Source of the DNA: Novosphingobium fuchskuhlense
GTDB lineage: Bacteria; Pseudomonadota; Alphaproteobacteria; Sphingomonadales; Sphingomonadaceae
NCBI RefSeq assembly: GCF_001519075.1
Contig: NZ_KQ954245.1
Span: 659,552 to 723,551 of the forward strand
DNA: 64,000 nucleotides
Reading direction: 5' to 3'
This document shows, piece after piece, positions 44,882-55,063 of the stretch. Position numbers and translations under genes: made by a program. The stretch's first letter is position 1. The number at the start of each line of letters is the position of its first letter. Below the pieces are notes generated by a model. The model was not told where the DNA came from, made no database searches, and saw only the letters and a program-made list of their open reading frames with translations.

Positions 44882-46885
44882 TTGTCGTCTATCCTTCGCC
44901 ATGTCGCCCTGATTCCGCTGTTTGCCGGCATCTCCCTGCCAACGCTCGCGCTTGCGGACGAGGCAGAGCCGGGTCAGATCGTGGTGACCGGACGCGGGCT
45001 CGAAGCTGCACCGGCTGCAGTCGCCTACGATGTGCAGGTGATCGGTGCCGACCGCCTTGCCGTTGCAGCGTCCGGTCGGCTTGAAGATGCCCTCTCCGCC
45101 GCCGCGGGCTTCCAGCAGTTCCGCCGGTCTGACAGCCGCGCTTCCAACCCCTCCGCGCAAGGGATCACCCTGCGCGCGCTTGGCGGCAATGCAACGAGCC
45201 GTACTCTGCTCCTGCTCGACGGCGTGCCGATGGCCGATCCGTTTTTCGGCTACGTTCCGCTTTCCGCGCTCGCGCCCGAGCGACTGGCCACTGCCCGCGT
45301 GACGCGCGGCGGCGGATCTGGCGCATTCGGTGCAGGCGCCGTTGCCGGCACGATCGACCTCACCAGCGCCGGCCCGGATCAGATCGGCCTTTTCGGGGGC
45401 CGCGCCCTCGTAGATGATCGCGGAGAGACCGAGCTCTCCGCGACCCTGGCACCAAAGCTGGGAGCGGGCTATCTCGTCGCCTCCGGCCGCTGGGACCGTG
45501 GCCGCGGTTTCTGGACCACGCCGGCAGACCAGCGCGTCCCCGCCAGCGTGCGCGCCCGCTATGAAAGCTGGTCGACCAGCGTGCGGGCCGTGGCACCGCT
45601 CACCGGTGATGTCGAACTCCAGGCGCGCGTCGCAGCGTTCAATGATGCCCGTACCTTGCGATTTGCCGGGGCTGACACGGCCGCCAGCGGTCAGGACGCC
45701 AGCCTTCGCCTCGTGGGCCGCGGGGCTTGGCAGTTCGATGCTCTGGCCTATGTGCAGAGCCGCGACTTCAACAATGTGGTGATCAGCGCCCGTACGTTCC
45801 TGCCCACGCTGAACCAGCGTGCGACGCCCTCGACCGGGATCGGCGGCAAGCTCGAATTGCGCCCGCCCGTGGGCAAGGCGCATGTCCTGCGCCTCGGGGC
45901 CGACTGGCGCTTTGCCGAGGGGCATACCGAGGAAGATGTCTATACCGCCGGCGTCGTAACCGGTCATCGCCGCGCGGGTGGCACCAACCGTGATCTTGGC
46001 CTGTTCATCGAAGATGACTGGACACTCGGCCCCGTGGTGTTGACTGCAGGCGCACGCGCGGACCGCTGGTCGGTGCAGAGCGGCCGCCTCGACCAGGTGC
46101 TCTCGGGCGTTCGCACCGCGCTCGCCTACCCGAACCGATCAGGCTGGGAAGCCAGCTTCCGCGGCGGCGCCGTGATCAATCTAAACGGCAGCCTCGCCTT
46201 GCGCGGTTCAGCCTACACCGGCCTGCGCCAGCCCACACTGAACGAACTCTACCGCTCCTTCACCGTGTTCCCCATCGTCACCCGCGCAAATCCCGCGCTG
46301 GAGAATGAGACCCTCCGCGGCTTCGAGGGCGGGGTTGACTGGCGACCGGTCGCCGGCCTGTCCTTCTCCGCCACGGCCTTCGACAACAAGGTCCGCCACG
46401 CCATCGCCAATGTCACCATCGCGCCCAATGTACGCCAGCGCCAGAATGTCGACGCCGTCCATGCACGCGGTGTCGAGCTGGGGGCGGAGGCCAAGCTGGG
46501 CACCGTCTCGCTGAGCGGGTCGTTCGCCTATACCGACGCCAAGGTCGAAGCCCCCGGCACCGCGCTCGATGGCAAGCGCCCAGCGCAGACACCGCGATAT
46601 GCGGCAAGCGCCACGGCAGCCTGGCACCCCTCGCCGCGTACGACGCTGGCGCTCACGCTGCGCCATACCGGTGCGCAGTTCGAGGACGATCTCGAGACCG
46701 ACGTGCTGCCGGCCGCAACCACACTCGATGCCTATGCCGAAGTGCCGGTCGCCGGCCCCTTCAGCCTGGTGCTGCGCGGGGAAAACCTGTGGGACGAGGC
46801 GGTGGTGACGCGCAATTCCGGCGGCTCGATCGATCTTGGCACGCCGCGCACGCTCTGGGCGGGTGTGCGGGTCGCCTTCCGCTAA
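44882..46885 (+). CDS. TonB-dependent outer-membrane receptor
   Basis: A 667-residue receptor. Plug domain: QIVVTGRGLEAAPAAVAY (TonB-box region), ITLRALGGNATSRTLLLLDGVPMADPF, and GSGAFGAGAVAGTIDL. The barrel ends with GVRVAFR. The length is nearer to BtuB/siderophore-type receptors than the other two. The start is uncertain: TTG at 44882 gives a proper signal peptide (SSILRHVALIPLFAGISLPTLALA); an ATG at 44765 gives a longer, Arg-rich leader. I saw no B12 riboswitch upstream. The stop overlaps that of the convergent TPR gene. Confidence 0.87.
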   Translation: MSSILRHVALIPLFAGISLPTLALADEAEPGQIVVTGRGLEAAPAAVAYDVQVIGADRLAVAASGRLEDALSAAAGFQQFRRSDSRASNPSAQGITLRALGGNATSRTLLLLDGVPMADPFFGYVPLSALAPERLATARVTRGGGSGAFGAGAVAGTIDLTSAGPDQIGLFGGRALVDDRGETELSATLAPKLGAGYLVASGRWDRGRGFWTTPADQRVPASVRARYESWSTSVRAVAPLTGDVELQARVAAFNDARTLRFAGADTAASGQDASLRLVGRGAWQFDALAYVQSRDFNNVVISARTFLPTLNQRATPSTGIGGKLELRPPVGKAHVLRLGADWRFAEGHTEEDVYTAGVVTGHRRAGGTNRDLGLFIEDDWTLGPVVLTAGARADRWSVQSGRLDQVLSGVRTALAYPNRSGWEASFRGGAVINLNGSLALRGSAYTGLRQPTLNELYRSFTVFPIVTRANPALENETLRGFEGGVDWRPVAGLSFSATAFDNKVRHAIANVTIAPNVRQRQNVDAVHARGVELGAEAKLGTVSLSGSFAYTDAKVEAPGTALDGKRPAQTPRYAASATAAWHPSPRTTLALTLRHTGAQFEDDLETDVLPAATTLDAYAEVPVAGPFSLVLRGENLWDEAVVTRNSGGSIDLGTPRTLWAGVRVAFR

Positions 46886-48942
46886 GGGCGAAGACCTTCC
46901 GGCACCTCGGGATAGACCGTCGCCACATCGCCCAGCGCTGCCTCCAGCGGGCCGAGCCATTCGGCAAACGCCTTCCAGTGTTCAACCGCGTCGGTGTAGA
47001 TCGGCCGGCGCACCTGTTCTGAACTGGCCGTCCGCACCGCGCGCGTGTTGCGATGGAATTCGAGGCAGCTTTCCTCGAAGGGCAGGCCGAGATAGCCGAG
47101 CACCGCTCGCGTCTCGGCCTCCTGATCCGCAACCATGCGCTCGTAGATGACCCGGTGCACCGCGCCCGGCGCTGCCGCGTCGTAATGCGCCATGAGCCGC
47201 ACGTAATCGCGGTAATAGCGGCCGATTTCGGCCAGATCGTACGTGAAGGTCTGACCACGGGCGAAGTGCTGCTTCCACCCCGAAAAGCAGCACGACATCG
47301 GATGCCGCCGCGCATCGACGATCTTCGCGCGTGGCAGGATGAGCCGGATCAGCCCGACATGCTGCCAGTTGTTGGGCATCTTGTCGGTAAAGCGTGGGCG
47401 ACCTGTCTTGCGATGAATGCGCGTCCGCTCGATATATTCCTCGCCAAGACGCAGGCGCTCGGCCGGGCCAAGCGAGCGGATCAGCGCGGCAAAATCGGCA
47501 AACTCGCCGTCGTCCAAACGCGATTGCAGCCGGGCTGCGATCATCATCATGTCCGGCAGTTCCATCGTGCCTTCGACCTGGCTGTGGCTGGCGAGGATCT
47601 GCTCGACCAGCGTCGAGCCAGAACGCGGGAGGCCAACAATGAAGATCGGATCCTCGGCGGGGCAACCACCCTCGCCCATCGTGGCAATGAACGGCGCGGT
47701 GAAGGTGGCGATTGTCGCATCGACTTCGGCGGCGAACTCGTCCGCGTCATAGCGCACCAAGGCCCGGCGCCGGCGATTGCCCTCGGCGTAGTGCGCGTAG
47801 GCTCGCGCCGCGTCTCCGGCATCCTCGAAGGCCTTGCCCAGCGAGAAATGGAGGTGAAACACATCCTCCTCGCGCCCCTCCTCGCATTCAATTTCCGCAA
47901 GCGCGGCTTCCATGCGCGCGATATCCTCGCCTGACAGCTTCACTGTCTTGAGGTTGGCGAGGCTCCACCAGGCCTCACCCATGGCCGGCTGCCGGGTCAC
48001 CGCCTCGCGGTAGGCCGTGACCGCCTCGCCCTGCTCGCCCAGTGTCTTGAGCACGTGGCCAAGGTTCTGCCACAGCATCGGCTGGTCGGGTTGGGCCGCC
48101 AACATGCGTTCATATATGCCCCGTGCCCGCTCCTGATCGCCAAGCCGCACCAGCACCGAGGCGAGGATAAGGTCAGACCCCGCGCCTGCGACAGGACTTG
48201 CGGCAAGCATTTCGGCGTGGGCCAGCGCTTCGGGCAGCCGGTTCGTCTGCATCAGCAGCCGGACCAGGAAATCGCGGGCAAGATCGAACCCCGGCGCCAA
48301 CGTTACCGCTCGCTCGACAAGGCGCAGCGCGTCGGTCATGTCGCCGCGCCGCCAAGCCAGCTCGCCTTGCATCCGGATGCCGACCGGATCATCCGGCAAC
48401 CGCGCTGCGCGGGCAGCCAGCATCCCTTCCGCCTTTCCGAGATCACCTTCGTTCATGGCTGCCGCCGCCGCCAGCAAGTCGGGATCGCGCGAGGCAGCGT
48501 GGACGGCGGAGAGATCAGCGCGCCACGCATCACCGTCGCGCCCCGCCTTGCGCAATTCGCTCGCGAGGAGAAACCAGCCGCTGGCCACGCCCGGCTGCTG
48601 CCGCGTGAGCGCCTCAAGTGCCGCAATCGCCTCTGCGGGCCGGCCGGCTTCACTTGCGGCCTGCGCCAGTTCCCAGAGCACCATCGGCGGCTTCTGGATG
48701 CCGCCCCCGATCAAGGCGAGCCGCGCGCAGGCATCGGCAGGTTGTCCGAGACGGCGCAGCGCCTGCGCAGCCACGAACAGGGCCGGCGGCAGGCCGGGCA
48801 CTGTGGCAAGAGCCGCCTCGGCCGCCGCCAGCGCTGCGGCCGGAGCGGTCTCGACCTCCGCCGCGGCAGCATCGAGCGCGGCGCGCAACGCTCCGCTTGC
48901 TTCGGTGTGCTGCGCCGGAGCCGTACGATTGCCTGATTTCAT
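46882..48942 (-). CDS. TPR-repeat sulfotransferase-family protein
   Basis: A 686-residue two-part protein. The N-terminal half (about residues 20-400) is a row of TPR helices rich in Ala (for example PMLWQNLGHVLKTLGEQGEA). The C-terminal part is a sulfotransferase domain with 5'-phosphosulfate loop FIVGLPRSGSTLVEQILASH (about 430-450), FTDKMPNNWQHVG and the 3'-phosphate region DARRHPMSCCFSGW. This architecture is common in sphingomonads and may modify surface glycans or proteins; the acceptor is unknown. Start MKSGNRTAP chosen as first Met with protein-like context. Confidence 0.85.
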   Translation of the reverse strand: MKSGNRTAPAQHTEASGALRAALDAAAAEVETAPAAALAAAEAALATVPGLPPALFVAAQALRRLGQPADACARLALIGGGIQKPPMVLWELAQAASEAGRPAEAIAALEALTRQQPGVASGWFLLASELRKAGRDGDAWRADLSAVHAASRDPDLLAAAAAMNEGDLGKAEGMLAARAARLPDDPVGIRMQGELAWRRGDMTDALRLVERAVTLAPGFDLARDFLVRLLMQTNRLPEALAHAEMLAASPVAGAGSDLILASVLVRLGDQERARGIYERMLAAQPDQPMLWQNLGHVLKTLGEQGEAVTAYREAVTRQPAMGEAWWSLANLKTVKLSGEDIARMEAALAEIECEEGREEDVFHLHFSLGKAFEDAGDAARAYAHYAEGNRRRRALVRYDADEFAAEVDATIATFTAPFIATMGEGGCPAEDPIFIVGLPRSGSTLVEQILASHSQVEGTMELPDMMMIAARLQSRLDDGEFADFAALIRSLGPAERLRLGEEYIERTRIHRKTGRPRFTDKMPNNWQHVGLIRLILPRAKIVDARRHPMSCCFSGWKQHFARGQTFTYDLAEIGRYYRDYVRLMAHYDAAAPGAVHRVIYERMVADQEAETRAVLGYLGLPFEESCLEFHRNTRAVRTASSEQVRRPIYTDAVEHWKAFAEWLGPLEAALGDVATVYPEVPEGLRP

Positions 48943-49330
48943 GATCTGTCCCGATACTGCCCTGCGCTGCATCATGTGCAGGTTTTGAAACAGGCGCAAC
49001 GGCTCTCGCCCGGGGTCATGCTGCAAATGCGAAAATCGATATTGACTCTGTCGACCAATCGCGCATCTTGCCCGTTAGGACAGGTGTCAAGAGTGACCCG
49101 GTTCAGGGGGACACACAAGAATTGTTCACGCTGTCCGGTGAGGCAGTCGGCCATAGGTCCGCAGGTGGCCATGGCTCTAGGATCGTTTCGTGAACTGCGA
49201 AATCGCGGACGGGATGGTCCGGGTGAAAGTCGCTGCAGCAGCAGCGCGATCGTGCGGCCAAAGGCCGCTTCGCAGGAACGGAACGAAGGAGCTTTACCGA
49301 CCAGAATATCGAGGCAGGGAGCCAGACGTC
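48943..49330. other. divergent intergenic region
   Basis: Holds the start regions of the TPR-sulfotransferase gene (minus) and a TonB receptor gene (plus). No gene is supported. A TTGACT hexamer at 49042-49047 with ATCTTG 17 bp downstream is a weak plus-strand promoter candidate. GGCAGGGAG at 49312-49320 is a good ribosome binding site for the receptor ATG at 49331. Confidence 0.4.
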
Positions 49331-52027
49331 ATGACACAAAAAACGGGTCGCCGGTCGCACACGCTGAGAGCGCTGTGCCTTTCCACCATTCTCACCGGCA
49401 TAGCAGCACCACACGCCGCCTTCGCGCAGGAAACCCTCGCGCCGCAAGCCGCTCCTGCCGATGAAACCAAGCCCGCCGGCGGCTTCGACGAGATCATCGT
49501 CACAGCGACCCGCAAGTCGGAAAACGTCCAGAAAGTGCCGATCGCAATCCAGGCGCTGAGTTCGGATTTCCTTGCGCAGCGCCAGGTCAAAGGCCTGCAG
49601 GACTACGCCGCGCTCCTCCCCTCGGTCTCCTTTGCGGGTATCGGCCCCGGGCGTAACGAGGTCTATTTCCGCGGAATCGTGCCCGCTGGCGGCGCGTATG
49701 CCTCGGTCGGTTACTATCTTGATGAAATCCCGATCACCGGCCAGCAAGTGCCGGATATCCAAGTCTATGACATGGAGCGGCTCGAGGCGATTTCCGGTCC
49801 GCAAGGTACCCTTTTCGGCGCTGGCTCGCTTGCGGGTGTGCTGCGTTTCATCACCAACAAGCCCAAGATCGGCGCCTTCGAGTTCGGCGCCGAGAGCGAA
49901 GTCAACAAGTTCGGCAAGGGCGGCGTCGGCGGCACGATCAAGTCGTATATCAACATTCCCGTCAGCGATCGCTTCGCCATCCGCGCGATGGCCTATTATC
50001 GCAAGGAAGGCGGCTACATCGACAATATCGACAACAAGGGCCAGTTCATCAGTGGCACCAGCGACAACCCCCTGGTGCCTGACCCACGTCCGTCCGTGCT
50101 CAACCTTGGCGATAACAATCCAGCCACGTCCTACACTCTGACCAACACGGCCATCGCCAAGAAAGACTACAACCCCGTCTACGAGTATGGCGGCCGCCTC
50201 TCGATGCTGTGGGATGTCGCCGATGGCTGGGAAGTCACACCGTCGGTCACGGCGCAGCGCCAGATTTCCTACGGCTACTTCGGCTACGACACGCGCGTGG
50301 GTGATCTGCAGGTCCATGATTACGACCTGACCCGTAACGACGACAAGTGGGCCCAGGCCTCGCTTACCGTGCATGGCCACATCGGCGATTTCGATCTCGT
50401 GTCGGCAACGGGTTATTATTACCGCGACCGCAAGATCAACAACGACTATACCTATTATACGGTCACGTATGACAGCTTCGGAGCTGGTTACGAAAACTAC
50501 CTGCAATTCTTCGACAAGGCGGGTTGCTCGGGATCGGGTGATTCACTGAAGTGCACCAAGCTCCTCAACCCGAACCAGTATTATCACACCGACATTTCCA
50601 ATAGGAAGTTCACGCAGGAAATCCGCCTCACCACGCCCAAGTCATGGCCGTTCGATGTGACGGTCGGTGGATTCTACCAGCGCCAGAAGAACGAATTCAA
50701 CGATTACTACGCTATCCGCGGCCTCGACCAGATCGTCGGCTACACGGAATCGGGTGGTGGCGACGCCAACCCGGCAGGCTTCGGCATTCCCACCTCGCAG
50801 GGCGGGACCATGATCCTCGGCAGCCCGGCCGTGCGCGGCGATGGCTACTACCTGCAGGAATACGATCAGCTCTATCATGACACGGCCGCGTTTGCCGAGG
50901 CTCACTACAACATCACGCCGACGATCAAGATCACTGGTGGCATCCGCTACTTCTGGACGGATTTCGCCACGGCGGGCTTCCAGGGTGTTGGCGCCTCTGC
51001 AGCTGTTGCACCTTCGGTCTTCCTGCCCACCGGTGCCATCGGCTGCCCGCTGCCACTTACGGGCCCGCGCCTGCAATGTCGCAACACCAATGCGCTCGAT
51101 CCGGAGAGCATTGGCCGGTACAGCGAAAAGGGCGAAACCCACAAGGTCGTGGTCGATTGGCAGCTCGCAGACAAGAAGCTGCTCTACTTCAACTATTCGA
51201 CCGGCTTCCGGCCAGGCGGGTACAATCGCCCGCTACGCCTGCGCGCAACCGCAACCCAGCCGCAGGTCGTTGTGGCGGCACCGGCCTACCAAGCCGAAAC
51301 GCTCACAAATTTCGAGATCGGCTTCAAGGGCACCTTCAACAACGTTTTCCGGCTCAACGCCGCGATCTATCTCGAGAAGTGGAATAATATTCAGTACGGA
51401 CTCGTCGTGGCCGGTGCGCAGGGCGCAGGCTACACCGGAAATGCGGGCAAGGCCCAAGTCAAGGGTATCGAATACGATGCGGAACTCAAGCTCGGCAAGG
51501 TCACCATCGCGAGCAGTGGCGCCTACAACGACGGCAAGCTGAAGGGCAACTTCTGCAACTTCGTCGCGGATCGCGATACCAAGGTCATCTCGCAACTCGC
51601 CACCTGCAAAGCCGGCGAATTCATTCCCGGCAATCTCGGCACGCCGCAGGTTGCGGCGGCAGACGGCACGCGTCTGCCGCGCCAGCCCAAGTTCAAGGGC
51701 ACCACCACGATCCGTTACGATACCGACTTCGGTCCGCTCAAGGGCTACCTGCAGGGCGCAGCCCTCTATCAAACCAGCGCAACGCAGGATCTGAACGAGT
51801 TCAACAACAAACTTCTGGGCAACACCCCGGGCTTCGTCAGCTTCGATTTCGGGGCTGGCGTACGCAAGGACAACTGGACGGCGGATATCTTCATCCAGAA
51901 CGCCTTCGACCGGCGTGGCCAGCTGACGCGCAACACTTTCTGCGCGATCCAGGTCTGCGCAGGCTCGTCGCGTACCTTCCCGATCCGCCCGCAGTTCTTC
52001 GGGCTCAAGCTCGGCTACCGCTACTGA
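49331..52027 (+). CDS. TonB-dependent outer-membrane receptor
   Basis: An 898-residue receptor with signal peptide (RALCLSTILTGIAAPHAAFAQ), TonB-box/plug segment FDEIIVTATRKSENVQKVPIAIQ split by the fold, VYFRGIVPAGGAYASVGYYLDEIP, and RLEAISGPQGTLFGAGSLAGVLRF. The barrel ends FFGLKLGYRY with a C-terminal aromatic. The pattern is that of sphingomonad receptors for organic substrates. It is convergent with the molybdoenzyme gene pair, so a role in importing the amine or aromatic substrate oxidised nearby is possible but unproven. Confidence 0.93.
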   Translation: MTQKTGRRSHTLRALCLSTILTGIAAPHAAFAQETLAPQAAPADETKPAGGFDEIIVTATRKSENVQKVPIAIQALSSDFLAQRQVKGLQDYAALLPSVSFAGIGPGRNEVYFRGIVPAGGAYASVGYYLDEIPITGQQVPDIQVYDMERLEAISGPQGTLFGAGSLAGVLRFITNKPKIGAFEFGAESEVNKFGKGGVGGTIKSYINIPVSDRFAIRAMAYYRKEGGYIDNIDNKGQFISGTSDNPLVPDPRPSVLNLGDNNPATSYTLTNTAIAKKDYNPVYEYGGRLSMLWDVADGWEVTPSVTAQRQISYGYFGYDTRVGDLQVHDYDLTRNDDKWAQASLTVHGHIGDFDLVSATGYYYRDRKINNDYTYYTVTYDSFGAGYENYLQFFDKAGCSGSGDSLKCTKLLNPNQYYHTDISNRKFTQEIRLTTPKSWPFDVTVGGFYQRQKNEFNDYYAIRGLDQIVGYTESGGGDANPAGFGIPTSQGGTMILGSPAVRGDGYYLQEYDQLYHDTAAFAEAHYNITPTIKITGGIRYFWTDFATAGFQGVGASAAVAPSVFLPTGAIGCPLPLTGPRLQCRNTNALDPESIGRYSEKGETHKVVVDWQLADKKLLYFNYSTGFRPGGYNRPLRLRATATQPQVVVAAPAYQAETLTNFEIGFKGTFNNVFRLNAAIYLEKWNNIQYGLVVAGAQGAGYTGNAGKAQVKGIEYDAELKLGKVTIASSGAYNDGKLKGNFCNFVADRDTKVISQLATCKAGEFIPGNLGTPQVAAADGTRLPRQPKFKGTTTIRYDTDFGPLKGYLQGAALYQTSATQDLNEFNNKLLGNTPGFVSFDFGAGVRKDNWTADIFIQNAFDRRGQLTRNTFCAIQVCAGSSRTFPIRPQFFGLKLGYRY

Positions 52028-52055
52028 CGACCATGTCTTAGACCAGCTTACCCCA

Positions 52056-52081
52056 CCCCTCGCGGCTCCGGCCGCGAGGGG
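52056..52081 (+). terminator. hairpin after the TonB receptor gene
   Basis: Perfect 10-bp stem CCCCTCGCGG / CCGCGAGGGG with a 6-nt loop, 28 bp after the receptor stop. Only ATTCTGTTC follows, so the U-tract is poor, but position and stability fit a terminator. Confidence 0.65.
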
Positions 52082-52111
52082 ATTCTGTTCGCCGGCCTTT
52101 TCTCGCGGCGG

Positions 52112-52145
52112 CAAACAAAAACCCCTCCGGCTATCGCGGGAGGGG
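52112..52145 (-). terminator. intrinsic terminator of the iorAB-like operon
   Basis: On the minus strand a 7-bp stem CCCCTCC / GGAGGGG with a 10-nt loop is followed by TTTTTGTTTG, a good U-tract. It lies 28 bp beyond the stop of the molybdoenzyme large subunit. Confidence 0.8.
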
Positions 52146-52172
52146 CCTTGTTGGTCTATCAGGCAGGAACCG

Positions 52173-54353
52173 TCAGGCGAGCGACAGGGGCAGGCTGCGC
52201 AGCCGTTTGCCGGTTGCGTCCTTGATGGCGTTGGCGATCGCCGGGATCACCGGCGGCAGTGTGGGTTCGCCAAGGCCAGTCGGCGGATTGTCGGTGACGA
52301 CCCATGTGATCGCAACTTCGCCCGGTGTCTGGTTGATGCGGATGAGCGGGAAATCGCCGAAGTTCTCCTGCGTCACCGCGCCCGCCTTCTGCTCGATCGG
52401 CTGCCACACCATCGCCTGCGCGATGCCGTCGATCACAGCGCCCTGCATCTGGTGTTCAGCGTTGAGCGGATTGATCACCTGGCTGCCGATGTCGCCCGCG
52501 ACCCACACCTTGTCGATGGTGATCGCCCCGTCCGACACCGACAGGTCCACGACTTCCGCGAAATAGCCGCGGTGGCTGAAGTAAAAGCCGAAGCCGCGCC
52601 CCTTGCCGGGAACGGCCGAGCGCTTGCCGGTCCAGCCCGCAAACTTGCACGCCGCCTCGATCACCCCGCGCGCGCGGCCGGTATCGAACGGCGTATCGTC
52701 AGGCTCTGGCGGCAACTGCTTCGGCGCACCCAGGGTCTTCACCATCAGCGAAGGCAGGTCCGTCCCCGCAGCTTCCGCGACCTCATCAAGGAAGCCTTGG
52801 AACACGAACGCCACCGCGTTCGATGTTGGTGCGCGCAGCCAGCCCGTGGTGAGGTTCGTTTTGATGAACGACATGCCCATCTGCACGTCCGGCAGGACAG
52901 GCGCGGGGAACTCGGTTGCGCGCATTTCCGCAGCGCGCATCGGCTTTCCGCTCGCGCCAAAGGTAATGAAGTGGTCCTTCAGCGCGACAAGCGCGCCGCT
53001 CGCATCCACGCCTGCGGTCATGCGATGCCAACCGGCGGGGCGGAAGTAGTCGTTCCGGAGGTCATCAGTGCGATCGTAAAGCAGCTTGACCGGGCGGCCC
53101 GGCAGCGCCTTGGCGATACAGGCGGTCAGGATCATGAAGTCGCTCATCAGGCGCCGCCCGAAGCCGCCGCCGATGCGGGTCATGTGGATTGTCATCGAGC
53201 CGGGCTCGATCCCCAGCACTTTGGCGATATCGCCGCGCGCGGTGGCCGGATCCTGCGTCGGTGCCCAGATTTCGAGCTTGCCGTCTGCATGCCACAGTGC
53301 AGTGCAGTTCTGCGGCTCGAGCGTGGCATGGGCGAGGAACGGATAGGCATAGTCCGCCGTGACGACCTTCGCGGCTTTGGCGAGCGCTGCATCGGCATTG
53401 CCGGCCCGGAAGAGATCGGCCGCCGGGGACTTTTCCAGCAGCGCCTTGGCTTCGGCGGCGTACCCATCCGTGGAAAAGCCGTCAAAGCCCGAGGTGTCCC
53501 ACTGCACAGCGAGCTTTTCGCGCGCCTTGTGTACGCGCCACCAACTGTCGCCAACAATCGCCACAGCGTTGTGCTTGCCGGCCGGAATCTCGCCATCGGT
53601 GATCGGCACCACCGCCAACACGCCCTTTTCACGGCGGACGGCAGCATCGTCGAAGCTCTTGAGGGTTCCGCTGATCACCGGGCACTTGACCATCGCGGCA
53701 TAGAGCATGCCCTGCGGGTGGGCATCGATGCCGAACAGCGGCTCACCACGCACGATCGCGGGGGTATCGACACCCTTCATTGCTTTGCCGACGATCTTGA
53801 AATCCTTGGGCGACTTAAGCGCCACTTTGTCGAGATCAGGCGCAGCCATCTTCACCGCGACCGGTGCGAGGGCGGCGTACGTGATCGAGCGGCCACTGGC
53901 GGCATGTCTCACCGCTCCCTCACCCGTGGTCAAGCTGGCGGCCGGTACACCCCACTGCTGCGCAGCGGCGGCGACCAGCATCGCACGGGCGCCGGCACCG
54001 GCCTGCCGCGCGGGCAGCCAGTTGAGCGGCGTCGTCATGCTGCCACCGGCGAACTGCGGGCCGTACTTGTCGGCGTTGTCGTCAGCCTGGCGGATCTTCA
54101 CCTGACTCCACGCAACGTCGAGTTCCTCGGCGATCAGCATGGGGAGCATGGTCTTCACCCCCTGCCCGATCTCGGGGTTCTTTGCGAGGATCGTAACCGT
54201 GTTGTCCGGCGCGATGGTGATGAAGGCACCCAGCATGGCCGGCTCGGCCTTGCCCGGTGCCGCGAACGCGAGCCTGGCCTCGAAGGTGAGCGCGACCCCG
54301 CCCGCCAGCGAGGCGGCGAGGAAAGAACGGCGCGAAACGGTGGCGGCAGTCAT
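52173..54353 (-). CDS. molybdopterin-binding large subunit of a Tat-exported xanthine-oxidase-family hydroxylase
   Basis: A 726-residue subunit related to isoquinoline 1-oxidoreductase beta (IorB) and periplasmic aldehyde oxidoreductases. The N-terminus carries a twin-arginine signal, [18 protein letters not shown]. Mo-cofactor motifs: [44 protein letters not shown] and [20 protein letters not shown], the last with the catalytic Glu region GLGEPTLPP. No FAD subunit is present, as usual for the Ior type, so electrons probably go to a cytochrome. The start overlaps the stop of the small subunit by 4 nt (ATGA). XdhC and MocA for its cofactor are encoded about 5 kb away. Confidence 0.9.
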   Translation of the reverse strand: MTAATVSRRSFLAASLAGGVALTFEARLAFAAPGKAEPAMLGAFITIAPDNTVTILAKNPEIGQGVKTMLPMLIAEELDVAWSQVKIRQADDNADKYGPQFAGGSMTTPLNWLPARQAGAGARAMLVAAAAQQWGVPAASLTTGEGAVRHAASGRSITYAALAPVAVKMAAPDLDKVALKSPKDFKIVGKAMKGVDTPAIVRGEPLFGIDAHPQGMLYAAMVKCPVISGTLKSFDDAAVRREKGVLAVVPITDGEIPAGKHNAVAIVGDSWWRVHKAREKLAVQWDTSGFDGFSTDGYAAEAKALLEKSPAADLFRAGNADAALAKAAKVVTADYAYPFLAHATLEPQNCTALWHADGKLEIWAPTQDPATARGDIAKVLGIEPGSMTIHMTRIGGGFGRRLMSDFMILTACIAKALPGRPVKLLYDRTDDLRNDYFRPAGWHRMTAGVDASGALVALKDHFITFGASGKPMRAAEMRATEFPAPVLPDVQMGMSFIKTNLTTGWLRAPTSNAVAFVFQGFLDEVAEAAGTDLPSLMVKTLGAPKQLPPEPDDTPFDTGRARGVIEAACKFAGWTGKRSAVPGKGRGFGFYFSHRGYFAEVVDLSVSDGAITIDKVWVAGDIGSQVINPLNAEHQMQGAVIDGIAQAMVWQPIEQKAGAVTQENFGDFPLIRINQTPGEVAITWVVTDNPPTGLGEPTLPPVIPAIANAIKDATGKRLRSLPLSLA

Positions 54354-54823
54354 GCAGCGGCTCCCGAAATGGCCGTGCTGGCCTGGGCGATGGCTTTCTG
54401 GATGCGCAGGTAGGTGGCGCAGCGGCAGATGTTGCCCGCCATCCCGGCCGACACTTCCTCGGCCGAAGGCTTGGGCGTTGCCGTCAGCAGCGCCGTGGCC
54501 GACATGATCTGCCCGGCCTGGCAGTAGCCACACTGTGGCACGTCGAGCGCGGTCCACGCTTCGACCACCTTGGCGCCGACAGGCGAAGCGGCCACGCCCT
54601 CGATCGTCACGATATCCTTGCCCGCAGCATCGGACAGCGGCGTCTGGCACGAGCGCACCGCCTCGCCGTTCAGGATCACGGTGCAAGCCCCGCACAGGCC
54701 CGCGCCGCAGCCGAACTTGGTGCCCGGCATGCCAAGGTCCTCACGCAGAACCCACAGAAGCGGCTTGTCCGCTTCTACATCCACGGTGCGGGCCTTGCGG
54801 TTCACAGTCAACGAGATCGCCAT
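54350..54823 (-). CDS. [2Fe-2S] small subunit of the molybdenum hydroxylase
   Basis: A 157-residue IorA-like protein with two iron-sulfur clusters. The plant-ferredoxin type site is [23 protein letters not shown] and the second, C-terminal site is [10 protein letters not shown] and NICRCATY. It lacks a signal peptide; such subunits are exported together with the Tat-signalled large subunit after cofactor loading. It passes electrons from the Mo site to an acceptor, perhaps the c-type cytochrome encoded downstream of aauA. Confidence 0.95.
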   Translation of the reverse strand: MAISLTVNRKARTVDVEADKPLLWVLREDLGMPGTKFGCGAGLCGACTVILNGEAVRSCQTPLSDAAGKDIVTIEGVAASPVGAKVVEAWTALDVPQCGYCQAGQIMSATALLTATPKPSAEEVSAGMAGNICRCATYLRIQKAIAQASTAISGAAA

Positions 54824-54974
54824 TGCGGTCCTTTCGAGATGCCGGCACGGCAGGCGAGCCGGACCGGCAAAAGGGGAAAATCACACCCTGTTTCGCGGCG
54901 GATACAGCATGGTATCGATCAGCGAGGTAACGGGTAATAATCATTCATTTTTAAATACTTAAAATAACACTTCA

Positions 54975-54990
54975 AAGTTTGTACAAACTT
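54975..54990. promoter_or_regulatory. 16-bp perfect palindrome in the ior/tetR divergent region
   Basis: AAGTTTGTACAAACTT reads the same on both strands. It lies 152 bp upstream of the [2Fe-2S] subunit start and 74 bp upstream of the tetR-type start, in an AT-rich patch. Size and symmetry fit a TetR-family dimer site, so the neighbouring TetR protein probably controls itself and the molybdoenzyme operon from here. Confidence 0.65.
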
Positions 54991-55063
54991 CACATGTGCG
55001 TCAAGAGCGATTTGCCGGAATGGCAGGTTGGCGAGCCCCTGACCCGCATGCTACGTAGCGCTC

